A DNA stretch of 64,000 nucleotides from Azospirillum lipoferum. GTDB lineage: Bacteria; Pseudomonadota; Alphaproteobacteria; Azospirillales; Azospirillaceae. The position numbers were made by a program, and so were the translations under genes. Numbering within the stretch: the stretch's first letter is position 1; every line of letters starts with the position of its first letter. Below are positions 54,911-64,000 of the stretch, piece by piece. A model generated the notes under the pieces. That model was not told the DNA's origin and did not search any database. It saw only the letters and a program-made list of their open reading frames with translations. The stretch is from contig NZ_JALJXJ010000001.1 in assembly GCF_024170005.1 (NCBI RefSeq), positions 248,001-312,000 of the forward strand, written 5' to 3'.

Positions 54911-56905
54911 TCAGAGACGCGCCTTAACGGCGTCCACGACCGCTTCGGCGGTGATGCCGAAGTGCTTGTACAGTTCCTGGTAGGGGGCGGATTCGCCGAA
55001 GCCGGCCATGCCGACGAAGGCACCCTTGTCGCCCAGCCAGCGGTCCCAGCCCAGACGGATCGCCGCCTCGACGCCGACGCGCACGCCGGTGCCCAGCACC
55101 GATGCCTTGTAGGCGTCGTCCTGGCGCTCGAACAGTTCCCAACTCGGCATAGACACAACGGCGGTGCCGATGCCCTGGGCCTGCAGGGCCTTGCGGGCTT
55201 CCATCGCCAGCGACACTTCCGAACCGGTGGCGAGGATGGTCGCCTTGCGCGCGCCCTCGGCCTCGGCCAGGACGTAGGCGCCGCGGGCCGACAGGTTCTC
55301 CGCGGTGTGCTCGGTGCGCAGCGTCGGCACGTTCTGGCGAGTCAGCGCCAGCACCGACGGGCTGCCGGTGGCCTCCAGCGCGATCTGCCAGCATTCGGCG
55401 GTCTCGACCGCGTCGGCCGGGCGCAGCACCAGCAGGTTGGGGATGGCGCGCAGGGCCGCCAGATGCTCGACCGGCTGGTGGGTCGGGCCGTCTTCGCCGA
55501 GGCCGATCGAGTCGTGGGTCATCACGAACACGGTGCGCTGCTTCATCAGCGCGGCCAGACGGATGGCCGGACGGCAATAGTCGGCGAACTGCATGAAGGT
55601 GCCGCCGTAGGGGATGATGCCGCCATGCAGCGTCATGCCGTTCATCAGCGTCGCCATGCCGTGCTCGCGCACGCCGTAGCGGACGTAACGGCCGGCGAAC
55701 TCGCCCTTGCCCTTCACGTCGGCGGTGTTCTTGACCTTGGTGTTGTTCGACGGGGTCAGGTCGGCGGAGCCGCCGACCATCTCCGGGATCGCCGGGACCA
55801 GCACCTCCAGCGTGTTGCCGGAGGCGACGCGGGTCGCCCAGCTCGGCTTCTCGGCGCTGATCTTCTGCTTGAAGGCGACGATGGTGTCGGTCAGCGCGGA
55901 GGGCACGCCGTGGCTGAACGCCTCGTCGAAAGCCCTGCCGGCCTCGGCGCTCAGGGTGGCGCGGCGGCTGCTCCAGGCGGAGTAGGCGTCGACGCTGCGG
56001 GTCCCGGCGGCGCGCCAGGCGGACAGCACCTCGTCGGGAACGACGAAGGGCTCATGGGTCCAGCCGATGGCGGTCCGGGTCGCGGCGATCTCGTCGGCGC
56101 CCAGCGGCGAGCCGTGGCAGGCGTGGCTGTTGGCCTTGTTCGGGGCACCCTTGCCGATGATGGTGCGGCAGGCGATCAGCGTCGGCTTGTCGGTGGAGGT
56201 GCGGGCCTGGGCGATGGCTTTCGACACGGCGTCGGTGTCGTGGCCGTCGACGGCGATGGTGTTCCAGCCGTAGGAGCGGAAACGCGCCTGGGTGTCGTCG
56301 GTGAAGCTTAGGTCGGTCGTGCCGTCGATGGAGATGTGGTTGTCGTCCCACAGCACGATCAGGCGGTTCAGCCCGAGATGGCCGGCCAGCGAGCAGGCCT
56401 CGTGGCTGACGCCCTCCATCAGGTCGCCGTCAGAGGCAATGACGTAGGTGTAGTGGTCGATCAGCTCATCGCCGAAGCGGGCGTTGGTGATCCGCTCCGC
56501 CAGCGCCATGCCGACCGCGGTGGAGACGCCCTGGCCGAGCGGGCCGGTGGTCATCTCGATGCCCAGGCTGGGGTCGACTTCCGGGTGGCCGGGGGTCAGG
56601 CTGTGCAGTTGGCGGAAGCGCTTGATCTCGTCGATGGTCATGCGCTCGTAGCCGGTCAGGTAGGCCAGCGAGTAGAGCAGCATCGAGCCATGGCCGGCCG
56701 ACAGCACGAAGCGGTCGCGGTCGGGCCAGCTCGGGTTCTTCGGATCGAACTTCAGGAACTGGGTGAACAGCACCGTGGCGACGTCGGCCATGCCCATCGG
56801 CATGCCGGGGTGGCCGGACTTCGCGGCCTCGACCGCGTCCATGGAGAGCGCGCGGATCGCGCTGGCCATCGTGTGGAGGGAGGGCTGGGCGGAGTCAGCG
56901 GGCAT
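54911..56905 (-). CDS. tkt: Transketolase
   Basis: The 664-residue thiamine-diphosphate enzyme moves two-carbon units between sugar phosphates. Conserved stretches are [74 protein letters not shown] and [15 protein letters not shown] with [20 protein letters not shown]. Length is normal. It is the first gene of the leftward tkt-gap pair; a palindrome at 56945 lies just upstream. Confidence 0.97.
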   Translation of the reverse strand: MPADSAQPSLHTMASAIRALSMDAVEAAKSGHPGMPMGMADVATVLFTQFLKFDPKNPSWPDRDRFVLSAGHGSMLLYSLAYLTGYERMTIDEIKRFRQLHSLTPGHPEVDPSLGIEMTTGPLGQGVSTAVGMALAERITNARFGDELIDHYTYVIASDGDLMEGVSHEACSLAGHLGLNRLIVLWDDNHISIDGTTDLSFTDDTQARFRSYGWNTIAVDGHDTDAVSKAIAQARTSTDKPTLIACRTIIGKGAPNKANSHACHGSPLGADEIAATRTAIGWTHEPFVVPDEVLSAWRAAGTRSVDAYSAWSSRRATLSAEAGRAFDEAFSHGVPSALTDTIVAFKQKISAEKPSWATRVASGNTLEVLVPAIPEMVGGSADLTPSNNTKVKNTADVKGKGEFAGRYVRYGVREHGMATLMNGMTLHGGIIPYGGTFMQFADYCRPAIRLAALMKQRTVFVMTHDSIGLGEDGPTHQPVEHLAALRAIPNLLVLRPADAVETAECWQIALEATGSPSVLALTRQNVPTLRTEHTAENLSARGAYVLAEAEGARKATILATGSEVSLAMEARKALQAQGIGTAVVSMPSWELFERQDDAYKASVLGTGVRVGVEAAIRLGWDRWLGDKGAFVGMAGFGESAPYQELYKHFGITAEAVVDAVKARL

Positions 56906-57304
56906 CTGGCGTTTCCTGCGGAGTCGGGCGCGGTTGCGGCGTCGGCAACGATCGTTGCGCGGTCACCTTAATAAGGCGCCGCGAAACGGGCGCACCATGC
57001 AGAACCGCTGTCCGCAGGTCAACATGGGAATGGGGTAGGAAATGGTATGGCAGTGGCCCCTCTTCCGTGTGGGATGCATCCCGCTCGAGACCGCCACCGG
57101 ACTGGCGTGTTCGCTGCGGCCTTCCGTCACGCCCCTGTCTTCCGTATGGTCAATCAGTGGAAGAGTCCGTCGTTGTGGTTGACGAGGTCGGCGTACCGGC
57201 CCAACTCTAGACGCTTGGAACGGCAGCGGCTTGGCTTGGCGGACAGCCGGGGCGGGACCGATGCCCGGTGAACATGACGTGCCCACAGGTCGAGGTAGAC
57301 GTCC
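56906..57304. other. Divergent intergenic region between tkt and the DUF4164 gene
   Basis: About 400 bases without a credible gene. It must contain the promoters of tkt-gap and of the DUF4164-zapA-6S unit. Apart from the palindrome at 56945-56958 I see no clear structure. Confidence 0.45.
56945..56958. promoter_or_regulatory. 14-bp palindrome upstream of tkt-gap
   Basis: GCAACGATCGTTGC is a perfect inverted repeat 40 bases before the tkt start, in a position suited to an operator. I do not recognise the regulator; a LacI-type central carbon regulator is one possibility but the centre AT is not typical. Confidence 0.4.
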
Positions 57305-57529
57305 ATGGATTCCCTGAAAGCCGCTCTCGACCGTCTCGGCCGTGCCGTGGACCGGCTGGAACATGCCGCGATCGCCCGTGACGAACGGGTGGTCCGGCGC
57401 GAGCAGGACTTGTCGCAGGCCCTGGAAACCGCGCGGGCGGACCGGGCGACAGCCCAGGCCACCGCCGAGGCGGTGTCGCAGCGGCTGGAGGTCGCCATCG
57501 CCCGACTGCAACAAGTGCTGGAGAGCTGA
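57305..57529 (+). CDS. Short coiled-coil protein (DUF4164-like) before zapA
   Basis: The 74-residue protein is predicted to be one long coiled coil (SLKAALDRLGRAVDRLEHAA, QRLEVAIARLQQVLES). Small proteins of this kind sit directly upstream of zapA in many alphaproteobacteria. It may take part in ZapA or divisome assembly, but this is inferred from position only. Four bases separate its stop and the zapA start. Confidence 0.75.
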   Translation: MDSLKAALDRLGRAVDRLEHAAIARDERVVRREQDLSQALETARADRATAQATAEAVSQRLEVAIARLQQVLES

Positions 57530-57533
57530 CGCC

Positions 57534-57842
57534 ATGGCCCAGGTCGATATCGAGGTGAACGGCCGCTTCTATCGCATGCTGTGCGAGGACGGGCAGGAGT
57601 CGCGGCTGCGGGAGCTGGCGGCTTACGTCGATGACCGGCTGCGCCGGCTGACCGGCGGCGGGCGCAGCGGGTCGGAGGCGCAGATGATGCTGATGACCTG
57701 TCTGGTGCTGGCCGACGAGCTGCAGGACGTGATGGCCGGCAAGGGCATCGCCCCCTCGGTGGACGAGGGCGCGGTGGTCGGTGAACTCGATCGTGTCGCA
57801 AAACGCATCGAAGAGGTTGCCGCGCGGCTCGAGCGCGCCTAG
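57534..57842 (+). CDS. zapA: Cell division protein ZapA
   Basis: The 102-residue protein fits ZapA: VDIEVNGRFYRMLCEDGQES, LRELAAYVDDRLRRL, then the helix MMLMTCLVLADELQDV and a C-terminal coiled coil. ZapA binds and bundles FtsZ filaments at the division site. The following 6S RNA and cyclo-ligase genes give the classic zapA-ssrS-ygfA order. Start: ATG at 57534; a longer in-frame extension overlaps the coiled-coil gene in another frame. Confidence 0.92.
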   Translation: MAQVDIEVNGRFYRMLCEDGQESRLRELAAYVDDRLRRLTGGGRSGSEAQMMLMTCLVLADELQDVMAGKGIAPSVDEGAVVGELDRVAKRIEEVAARLERA

Positions 57843-57852
57843 ATTGGTACAC

Positions 57853-58021
57853 GGAAGGACCGCTGCCTGGTTCGACAGGCTGCAATAATCCCCAGGGCCG
57901 ATAACCTTGATCTCTAGGGAGCTGTCCCTGTCCGGCCCATCGGGCCGGGTACACGGCGCCCACCTGCTCATGCAGGCCATGGAGGATAGGCACATGGCCA
58001 CCGGCCGAGGCGGCACCTTCC
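57853..58021 (+). ncRNA. ssrS: 6S RNA
   Basis: The region between zapA and the 5-FTHF cyclo-ligase gene is the usual place of 6S RNA. GGAAGG (57853-57858) pairs with CCTTCC (58016-58021) and CCGC with GCGG to close a long rod of about 169 nucleotides, with an internal part that can form the promoter-like bulge (near GATAACCTTGATCTCTAGGG). CCCTTTTCTTT follows as a terminator-like tail. The RNA binds RNA polymerase holoenzyme in stationary phase. Exact ends are estimated. Confidence 0.82.
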
Positions 58022-58040
58022 ACCCTTTTCTTTCCCCCGC

Positions 58041-58637
58041 ATGCAGTCCGCGATGACCGATCCGCAAGGCAAGGACGCCGCCCGACGCGAGGCGCGCGTC
58101 CGGCGCGACGCCATCGCCGACTCCGACCGCCCCACCGCATCGGCCGCCGTGCGCGACCGCATCGCCGAACTGGCGCGCGACGGCCACCTGCCGCGTGGTG
58201 CCGCCGGGGGATATTGGCCGCTCGGCTCGGAACTCGACGCGCGGCCAGCTTTGCTCCATCTTAAACAGCTTGGTCATCCGGTCGGTCTGCCGGTGTCGGG
58301 GCCGCGCGGCACGGCGCTGGTGTTCCGTGACTGGGACCCGCAGGCGCCGATGGCGGCCGGCCGCTACGGCATCCAGGAGCCGCCGGAGGGCCGCGCGGTC
58401 CTGCTGCCGTCGCTGCTGCTGGTGCCGTTGCTGGCCTTCGACCGCTCCGGCCACCGGCTGGGCTATGGCGCCGGCTATTACGATCGGACGCTGGACGCCT
58501 TGCGCGACAGTGGTGCCGTGGTTGCGGTAGGCGTGGCCTTCGCCGTGCAGGAGATACCGGCGGTGCCGGTGGACGGCCATGACGAGCGGCTGGACTGGAT
58601 CGTGACGGAGCGCGAGACGCTCCGCATTCGTAAGTGA
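58041..58637 (+). CDS. fau: 5-formyltetrahydrofolate cyclo-ligase
   Basis: The 198-residue enzyme (YgfA/MTHFS) turns 5-formyl-THF into 5,10-methenyl-THF. Signatures are KDAARREARVRRDAI, GYWPLGSELDARPALLHL, LLLVPLLAFDRSGHRLGYGA and GYYDRTLDAL, the ATP-binding loop being in the last part. Either ATG 58041 or 58053 may be the start. It is linked to zapA and 6S RNA as in many proteobacteria. Confidence 0.93.
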   Translation: MQSAMTDPQGKDAARREARVRRDAIADSDRPTASAAVRDRIAELARDGHLPRGAAGGYWPLGSELDARPALLHLKQLGHPVGLPVSGPRGTALVFRDWDPQAPMAAGRYGIQEPPEGRAVLLPSLLLVPLLAFDRSGHRLGYGAGYYDRTLDALRDSGAVVAVGVAFAVQEIPAVPVDGHDERLDWIVTERETLRIRK

Positions 58638-58718
58638 GCTTTGTGTTTGACGATCGGATTAACGCTTCAAATCGATGCCGATTTTACGCGATCCGATCTT
58701 ATCGGGAAGGTTGGGGCG

Positions 58719-59543
58719 ATGCGGATTCTGTTCTTCGGCGATGTGGTGGGCCGGGCCGGGCGCGAGGCGGTGCTGGCGCACATGCCGATGCTGCGCGAGA
58801 AGCTGGACCCCGACCTGACCGTGGTGAATGGCGAGAATTCCGCCGGCGGCTATGGCGTCACGGTCAAGATCGCCGAGGAGTTCTTCGAGGCTGGCATCGA
58901 TGTGGTGACGCTGGGCAACCACACCTGGGATCAGAAGGAACTGGTTTCGACCATCGAACAGCAGCCGCGCATCATCCGCCCGCTGAACTACCCGGAGGGC
59001 ACCCCCGGCCGTGGTTTCGTCCTGTTGCAGGCGCGTGGAGGGCGCAAGGTTCTGGTCGTCAACGTGCTGCTTCGCCTGTTCATGGAGCCGATGGACGATC
59101 CGTTCGCCGCGGTCGACCGGGTGCTGAAGGCGCATCGCCTCGGGCCGGGAGGCGTCGATGCCGTTCTGGTCGACATGCATGGTGAGGCGACCAGTGAGAA
59201 GATGATCATGGGCCATTTCTGCGACGGTCGCGCCTCGCTGGTGGTGGGCACCCACAGCCATGTGCCGACCGCCGACCACATGGTCCTGCCGAAGGGGACA
59301 GCGTACCAGTCGGACGCCGGCATGTGCGGCGATTACGACAGCGCCATCGGCATGAAGAAGGAGGTGGCGCTGGCCAAGATGGTGCGCAAGCTGCCGACCG
59401 AGCGGCTGTCGCCGGCGGAAGGCGAGGGCACCGTCTGCGGCTGCTATGTCGAAACCGACGACCGCACCGGGCTGGCGGTCCGCATCGAACCGTTGCGCAT
59501 CGGTGGGCGGCTGAGCCAGACCTTGCCGGAACGGATGCAGTAG
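58719..59543 (+). CDS. YmdB-type metallophosphoesterase (TIGR00282 family)
   Basis: The 274-residue protein has the dinuclear metal site motifs: MRILFFGDVVGRAGREAV, VVNGENSAGG, LGNHTWDQKEL, VDMHGEATSEK and VVGTHSHVPTADH. In Bacillus and others YmdB hydrolyses 2',3'-cyclic nucleotides and influences stationary-phase behaviour; the role here is inferred. ATG at 58719 has GGAAGG upstream. It lies 81 bases after the cyclo-ligase gene. Confidence 0.92.
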   Translation: MRILFFGDVVGRAGREAVLAHMPMLREKLDPDLTVVNGENSAGGYGVTVKIAEEFFEAGIDVVTLGNHTWDQKELVSTIEQQPRIIRPLNYPEGTPGRGFVLLQARGGRKVLVVNVLLRLFMEPMDDPFAAVDRVLKAHRLGPGGVDAVLVDMHGEATSEKMIMGHFCDGRASLVVGTHSHVPTADHMVLPKGTAYQSDAGMCGDYDSAIGMKKEVALAKMVRKLPTERLSPAEGEGTVCGCYVETDDRTGLAVRIEPLRIGGRLSQTLPERMQ

Positions 59544-59729
59544 GGCGGTCACAAGATCGGGGGCACAGCTCGACCCCGGCCGCGCCGCAATCTCGCCATA
59601 TTGACTTTCTAATCCCGTGGGTGTCGTCTCCCGCGCCGAAAAGGTGCGGTGGGGCGGCAGACCTGTTACATGTGTCGTGCGCTCACCCCGCCCGATTGAC
59701 CATCTTCCGTTTCGAGGCTCGTTCGACCC

Positions 59730-60482
59730 ATGGCCGGTCATTCCCAGTTCAAGAACATCATGCACCGCAAAGGCGCGCAGGACGCCAAGCGGTCCAAGAT
59801 CTTCAACAAGCTCGCCCGCGAGATCACCGTCGCCGCCAAGAGCGGCCTGCCTGACCCGGCGGCCAACCCGCGCCTGCGCGCCGCCATCCTGGCCGGACGC
59901 GCGCAGAACATGCCGCGCGACCGCATCGACCGCGCCATCAAGCAGGGCACGCCCGGCGGCGGCGACGACGCGAACTATGAAGAGGTGCGGTACGAGGGCT
60001 ACGGCCCCGGCGGCGTCGCGCTGATCGTCGAGGCGCTGACCGACAACCGCAACCGCACCGCTGCGGAAGTGCGCTCCAGCTTCACCAAGTATGGCGGCAG
60101 CCTGGGCGAGACCAACTCGGTCAGCTTCATGTTCAGCCGCATCGGCGCGATCTATTACCCGGCCGCCGCGGCGGATGCCGACGCCGTGTTCGAGGTGGCG
60201 TTGGAGGCCGGTGCCGACAATGTCGAATCCGACGAGAACGGCCATGAGGTCACCACGACCGTCGAGAATTTCGGCGCCGTGCGCGATGCGCTGGAGGCCA
60301 AGTTCGGCGGTGCGGAGAGCGCGCGGCTGACCTGGCGTCCGCTGAACACCGTCGCGCCGAGCGAGGATGCCGCGGCCAGCCTGCTGAAGCTGCTGGACGT
60401 GCTGGAGGACAATGACGACGTCCAGGTGGTCGAAGGCAACTTCGACATCTCCGACGAGCTGATGCAGAAGCTGACCGCGTAA
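59730..60482 (+). CDS. yebC: YebC/PmpR-family DNA-binding regulator
   Basis: The 250-residue protein begins [20 protein letters not shown] and has [20 protein letters not shown] and [16 protein letters not shown] ([14 protein letters not shown]) segments. In some bacteria the family represses quorum or virulence genes; a ribosome-related role for polyproline stalls has also been proposed. In alphaproteobacteria it typically precedes ruvC, as here, 78 bases away. Confidence 0.95.
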   Translation: MAGHSQFKNIMHRKGAQDAKRSKIFNKLAREITVAAKSGLPDPAANPRLRAAILAGRAQNMPRDRIDRAIKQGTPGGGDDANYEEVRYEGYGPGGVALIVEALTDNRNRTAAEVRSSFTKYGGSLGETNSVSFMFSRIGAIYYPAAAADADAVFEVALEAGADNVESDENGHEVTTTVENFGAVRDALEAKFGGAESARLTWRPLNTVAPSEDAAASLLKLLDVLEDNDDVQVVEGNFDISDELMQKLTA

Positions 60483-60560
60483 GCTGAACGCGGTCGTTGC
60501 GAGCGGAGTGCGGGTGCCGTGTTTGCCCACGCCGGACGGGCCGGACGGACTGATGCGACG

Positions 60561-61628
60561 GTGCCTTCGCCGGTGCGGCTGCTGGGGATCGACCCCGGCC
60601 TGCGCCACACCGGCTGGGGCATCATCGACGTGGCGGGCAACCGCCTGAGCCACGTCGCCGACGGCGCGGTGCATTCCGACGACCGCTGCCCGCTGGCCGA
60701 GCGTCTGCTGCAACTCCACGATGCCCTGTCGGCGGTGGTGGAGCGCTACCGCCCCGACGAGGCGGCGGTGGAGGAGACCTTCGTCAACAGCAACGCGGTC
60801 TCGACGCTCAAGCTGGGGCAGGCCCGCGCCGTGGCCCTGCTCGTGCCGGCCCAGGCCGGGCTGGCGGTGGCGGAATACGCCAACAACATGGTGAAGAAGG
60901 CGGTCGTCGGGCAGGGCCGCGCCGAGAAGGCGCAGGTCCAGACGATGGTGCGCCTGCTGCTGCCCGGCTGCGAGATCGGCTCGCCGGATGCCGCCGACGC
61001 GCTGGCCGTGGCGATCTGCCACGCGCATCACCGTGCCAGCTGGACGATGTGGCGGCGGGGAGGCGACACCACGGGGAAGCAAACCCTCTCCCCCCCGGGG
61101 AGAGGGGAGGGTGAGGGGGACGCACAGCGTTCCTTCACCAAGACTCCACGTAGCGCTTCCCCCTCACCCCGACCCTCTCCCCGGGGGGGAGAGGGGGATA
61201 GGCCCCTTGGAAGAGCGGGGGAAATGGCGCGGGTTGCGCAAGCGAAGCCCACTGACTACATAACCGGGCGCGCGCGAGACCTGCGGATGAACGCCACGGA
61301 CGTGGAAAAGATCGTCTGGCAGAAGCTGCGCAATGCCCAGCTCGGCGCGAAATTTAGGCGGCAAGAGCCGATCCTCGGCTTCGTCGCCGACTTCGTCGCT
61401 CATGACCACCGCCTGATCATCGAACTGGACGGCGGCCAGCATGCCGAGCAGCGCGCCGCCCATGATGAACGGCGGGCGCGCATGCTGGAGCAGGCGGGCT
61501 TCCGCATCCTGCGCTTCTGGAACACCGACGTGATCGACAATCTTGACGGCGTGCTGGAGACCATCCGCGCGCGTCTCGAAGAGACCTCCATTCTTCGCAG
61601 CCAGCCCTCGGGCCGGGAGTTCCCATGA
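60561..61628 (+). CDS. ruvC: RuvC Holliday-junction resolvase fused in frame to a DUF559 (Vsr-like) domain
   Basis: Residues 1-~160 are a complete RuvC with the four metal-binding acids Asp11, Glu71, Asp143 and Asp146 ([35 protein letters not shown]). There is no stop at the usual RuvC end. The frame reads through a copy of the dispersed palindromic repeat (residues ~175-212, Pro/Gly/Arg/Ser-rich) into a DUF559 domain (~236-345) with the PD-(D/E)xK-like residues Asp277, Glu288, Asp290 and His294 (ELDGGQH). A separate DUF559 start is possible at ATG 61224 behind GGGGGAA, giving 134 residues. The stop overlaps ruvA (ATGA). GTG 60561 is chosen; GTG 60519 is an alternative. Confidence 0.85.
   Translation: MPSPVRLLGIDPGLRHTGWGIIDVAGNRLSHVADGAVHSDDRCPLAERLLQLHDALSAVVERYRPDEAAVEETFVNSNAVSTLKLGQARAVALLVPAQAGLAVAEYANNMVKKAVVGQGRAEKAQVQTMVRLLLPGCEIGSPDAADALAVAICHAHHRASWTMWRRGGDTTGKQTLSPPGRGEGEGDAQRSFTKTPRSASPSPRPSPRGGEGDRPLGRAGEMARVAQAKPTDYITGRARDLRMNATDVEKIVWQKLRNAQLGAKFRRQEPILGFVADFVAHDHRLIIELDGGQHAEQRAAHDERRARMLEQAGFRILRFWNTDVIDNLDGVLETIRARLEETSILRSQPSGREFP
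61084..61197. repeat. Dispersed palindromic repeat, copy D, inside the ruvC-DUF559 reading frame
   Basis: Outer arms CCCTCTCCCCCCCGGGGAGA and CCCTCTCCCCGGGGGGGAGA and inner arms GTGAGGGGGACG and CCCCCTCACCCC match the other copies. This copy has no stop in the ruvC frame and so is translated as the linker of the fusion. Confidence 0.85.
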
Positions 61629-62247
61629 TCGCCAAGCTGACCGGCATCGTCGATTCCACCGGCACCGACTGGGTCGTGCTCGACGTGAACGGTGTCGGTT
61701 ACCTGCTGTCCTGTTCCAACCGCACGCTGTCGCGCATGGCGGTGGGGGAGCGGGTCTCGCTGGTGGTGGAGACCTTCATCCGCGAGGAACGCATCGTCCT
61801 GCACGGCTTCGGCGATCAGGCGGACCGGGAGTGGTTCAAGCTGCTGACCACCATCCAGGGCGTCGGCGCCCGGCTGGCGCTATCGATCCTGGGCGTGCTC
61901 GACCCCGACCAGCTGACCCGCGCCATCGCCTCGCAGGACAAGACCGCCCTGGTGCGAGCGGACGGCGTCGGGCCGAAGGTGGCGGCGCGCATCCTCAACG
62001 AACTGAAGGACAAGGTCGGCAATCTGGCGCTCGGCCCGGCGGCGACCGTCGGCGCGCCGGCCGGCAAGGGCGCCCCCACCGCCGTTCCGGGCGCCAGCCC
62101 GGCGCTGGCCGATGCGGTGTCGGCGCTGGTCAATCTCGGCTATGGCCGGTCGGAGGCCTTCGGCGCGGTCGTCGCCGCCGGGCGGGTGCTGGGCGATGAC
62201 GCCGGCGTTTCCGATCTGATCCGCCAGGGCCTCAAGGAACTGAGCCA

Positions 62248-62251
<4 letters not shown>
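61625..62251 (+). CDS. ruvA: Holliday junction branch migration protein RuvA
   Basis: The 208-residue protein has domain I ([26 protein letters not shown]), the double helix-hairpin-helix domain II ([31 protein letters not shown]) and a C-terminal domain III ([16 protein letters not shown]) that binds RuvB. It holds the four-way junction flat for RuvB and RuvC. It overlaps both neighbours by four bases, so ruvC-ruvA-ruvB are translationally coupled. Confidence 0.97.
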
Positions 62252-63313
<1,062 letters not shown>

Positions 63314-63321
<8 letters not shown>

Positions 63322-63796
63322 GGCGATGTCCTCCCTCTCCGGCCGGTTTGCGGAGGACGGCACGCACCGTTATCCGCTGCGGGTCTATTACGAGGATACC
63401 GACGCCGGCGGCATCGTCTATCACGCCAACTACCTGCGGTTCGCCGAGCGGGCGCGGACGGAGATGCTGTACCTGATGGGCTTCCGTCAGAAGGCGATGG
63501 CGGAGGGCTCGGGCGATGTCACAGGTGTGTCATTTGCGGTACGGCGCCTGACCATCGATTTTGACGCCCCTGCCAAGCTGGAGGACACGCTTGAAGTGGA
63601 AACCCGAATCGTCGATATCCGCGGTGCCTCCTTCGCAGTTGCACAAGTCATCCGCCGCGACGGTCGCGTGCTGGCGCGCGCCGACCTGCAACTGGTGACG
63701 ATAAACCGGACCGGGCGGGCCGTGCGCCTTCCCGAACCGGTGAAAGCGGCGATGGAGACGCTGCATGCAAAGCAAAGCTCCTCGACGCCTGCCTGA
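63314..63796 (+). CDS. ybgC: Tol-Pal-associated acyl-CoA thioesterase
   Basis: The 160-residue hotdog protein has the YbgC motif [20 protein letters not shown] with its catalytic Asp, followed by ERARTEMLY and [20 protein letters not shown]. It hydrolyses short acyl-CoA or acyl-ACP esters and is usually the first gene of the tol-pal cluster, which continues here with tolQ. ATG at 63314 is preferred over 63308 because GGGGA is better spaced; it overlaps the ruvB end by eight bases. Confidence 0.93.
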
Positions 63797-63871
63797 TCCG
63801 CCTCCCTGACCCTATCGACCGTTTTTCCCTCCACTCCCCGTGCCAACAGCGCAAACGCGAGACTGACTGCG

Positions 63872-64000
63872 ATGGACGCCCTGCAAACCGCCCAGCTGGC
63901 CGGCAATGCCGCCGCCACGACGGCACATGAGATCACGATCCTCGGCCTGTTCTGGCAGGCCGACGCGGTCGTCAAGATCGTGATGTTGATGCTCGTCGTC
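63872..64000 (+). CDS. tolQ: TolQ, 5' part only (window edge)
   Basis: The first 43 codons are visible: a short periplasmic-side lead, then ITILGLFWQADAVVKIVMLM entering the first membrane helix. Position right after ybgC and the typical IxGLFxQADxVVKxVM-like pattern identify TolQ, the proton-channel subunit of Tol-Pal. The rest is outside the window. Confidence 0.85.
   Translation, partial: MDALQTAQLAGNAAATTAHEITILGLFWQADAVVKIVMLMLVV

Overview
The window is GC-rich, densely packed chromosomal DNA from an alphaproteobacterium, most likely Azospirillum or a close relative (Rhodospirillales). This rests on protein content and gene order: a fused CysN-CysC of the type called NodQ in Azospirillum, a DctS/DctR-linked TRAP operon, cys genes flanked by DUF2849 and DUF934 proteins, zapA-6S RNA-5-FTHF cyclo-ligase, and ruvCAB-ybgC-tolQ. 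Nearly all of it is core genome. I see no phage, insertion sequence, CRISPR array or rRNA. Assignments are from reading motifs and gene order; no database search was run.

Layout. 1-686: 3'-truncated mlaA. 1051-7143: methionine-cycle cluster (ArsR-methyltransferase fusion, metF, a DUF29 gene, metH) behind a perfect 16-bp palindrome. 7210-8438: MNT/HEPN toxin-antitoxin pair whose nucleotidyltransferase gene is frameshifted, then a thioesterase. 8485-12992: small pentapeptide protein, diguanylate cyclase, nitronate monooxygenase-like enzyme, ABC-F ATPase. 13164-20005: assimilatory sulfate reduction, with cysH-cysD-cysNC leftward and siroheme synthase-DUF2849-cysI-DUF934 rightward from a shared control region. 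20109-24394: M15-type peptidase, pentapeptide-repeat protein, orphan hybrid-free histidine kinase. 24504-30532: dctSR and the divergent dctPQM transporter. 30721-38878: molybdopterin oxidoreductase, recJ, tRNA-Glu, dusA, thrC, M16 peptidase. 39054-44678: acetyltransferase, then a leftward run efp - inositol monophosphatase - proline-rich OmpA-like protein - MotA/TolQ-like channel - MotB-like coiled-coil/OmpA protein. 45036-50407: epmA, FadL-type porin, TSUP exporter, thiE, class I fructose-bisphosphate aldolase. 50575-53760: two unknown genes, orphan HicB-like gene, chemoreceptor. 53844-58637: gap, tkt, DUF4164, zapA, 6S RNA, cyclo-ligase. 58719-64000: YmdB-type phosphoesterase, yebC, ruvC (fused to a DUF559 nuclease-like domain), ruvA, ruvB, ybgC and the start of tolQ.

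The genes fall into coherent units. Sulfate is activated by CysD/CysNC, reduced by CysH and the siroheme CysI, and the sulfur can feed the methionine cycle run by MetF/MetH. Gap, Tkt and Fba belong to central carbon flow. EF-P and its modifying enzyme EpmA sit divergently.

The most unusual points are: the RuvC-DUF559 fusion, whose linker is a copy of a dispersed palindromic repeat; four copies of that repeat family, one forming a 21-bp hairpin between dctP and dctQ; a three-gene proton-channel locus built like the ZorA/ZorB core of Zorya but without its effector genes; the frameshifted MNT gene; and the palindrome in front of the ArsR-methyltransferase/metF/metH cluster.
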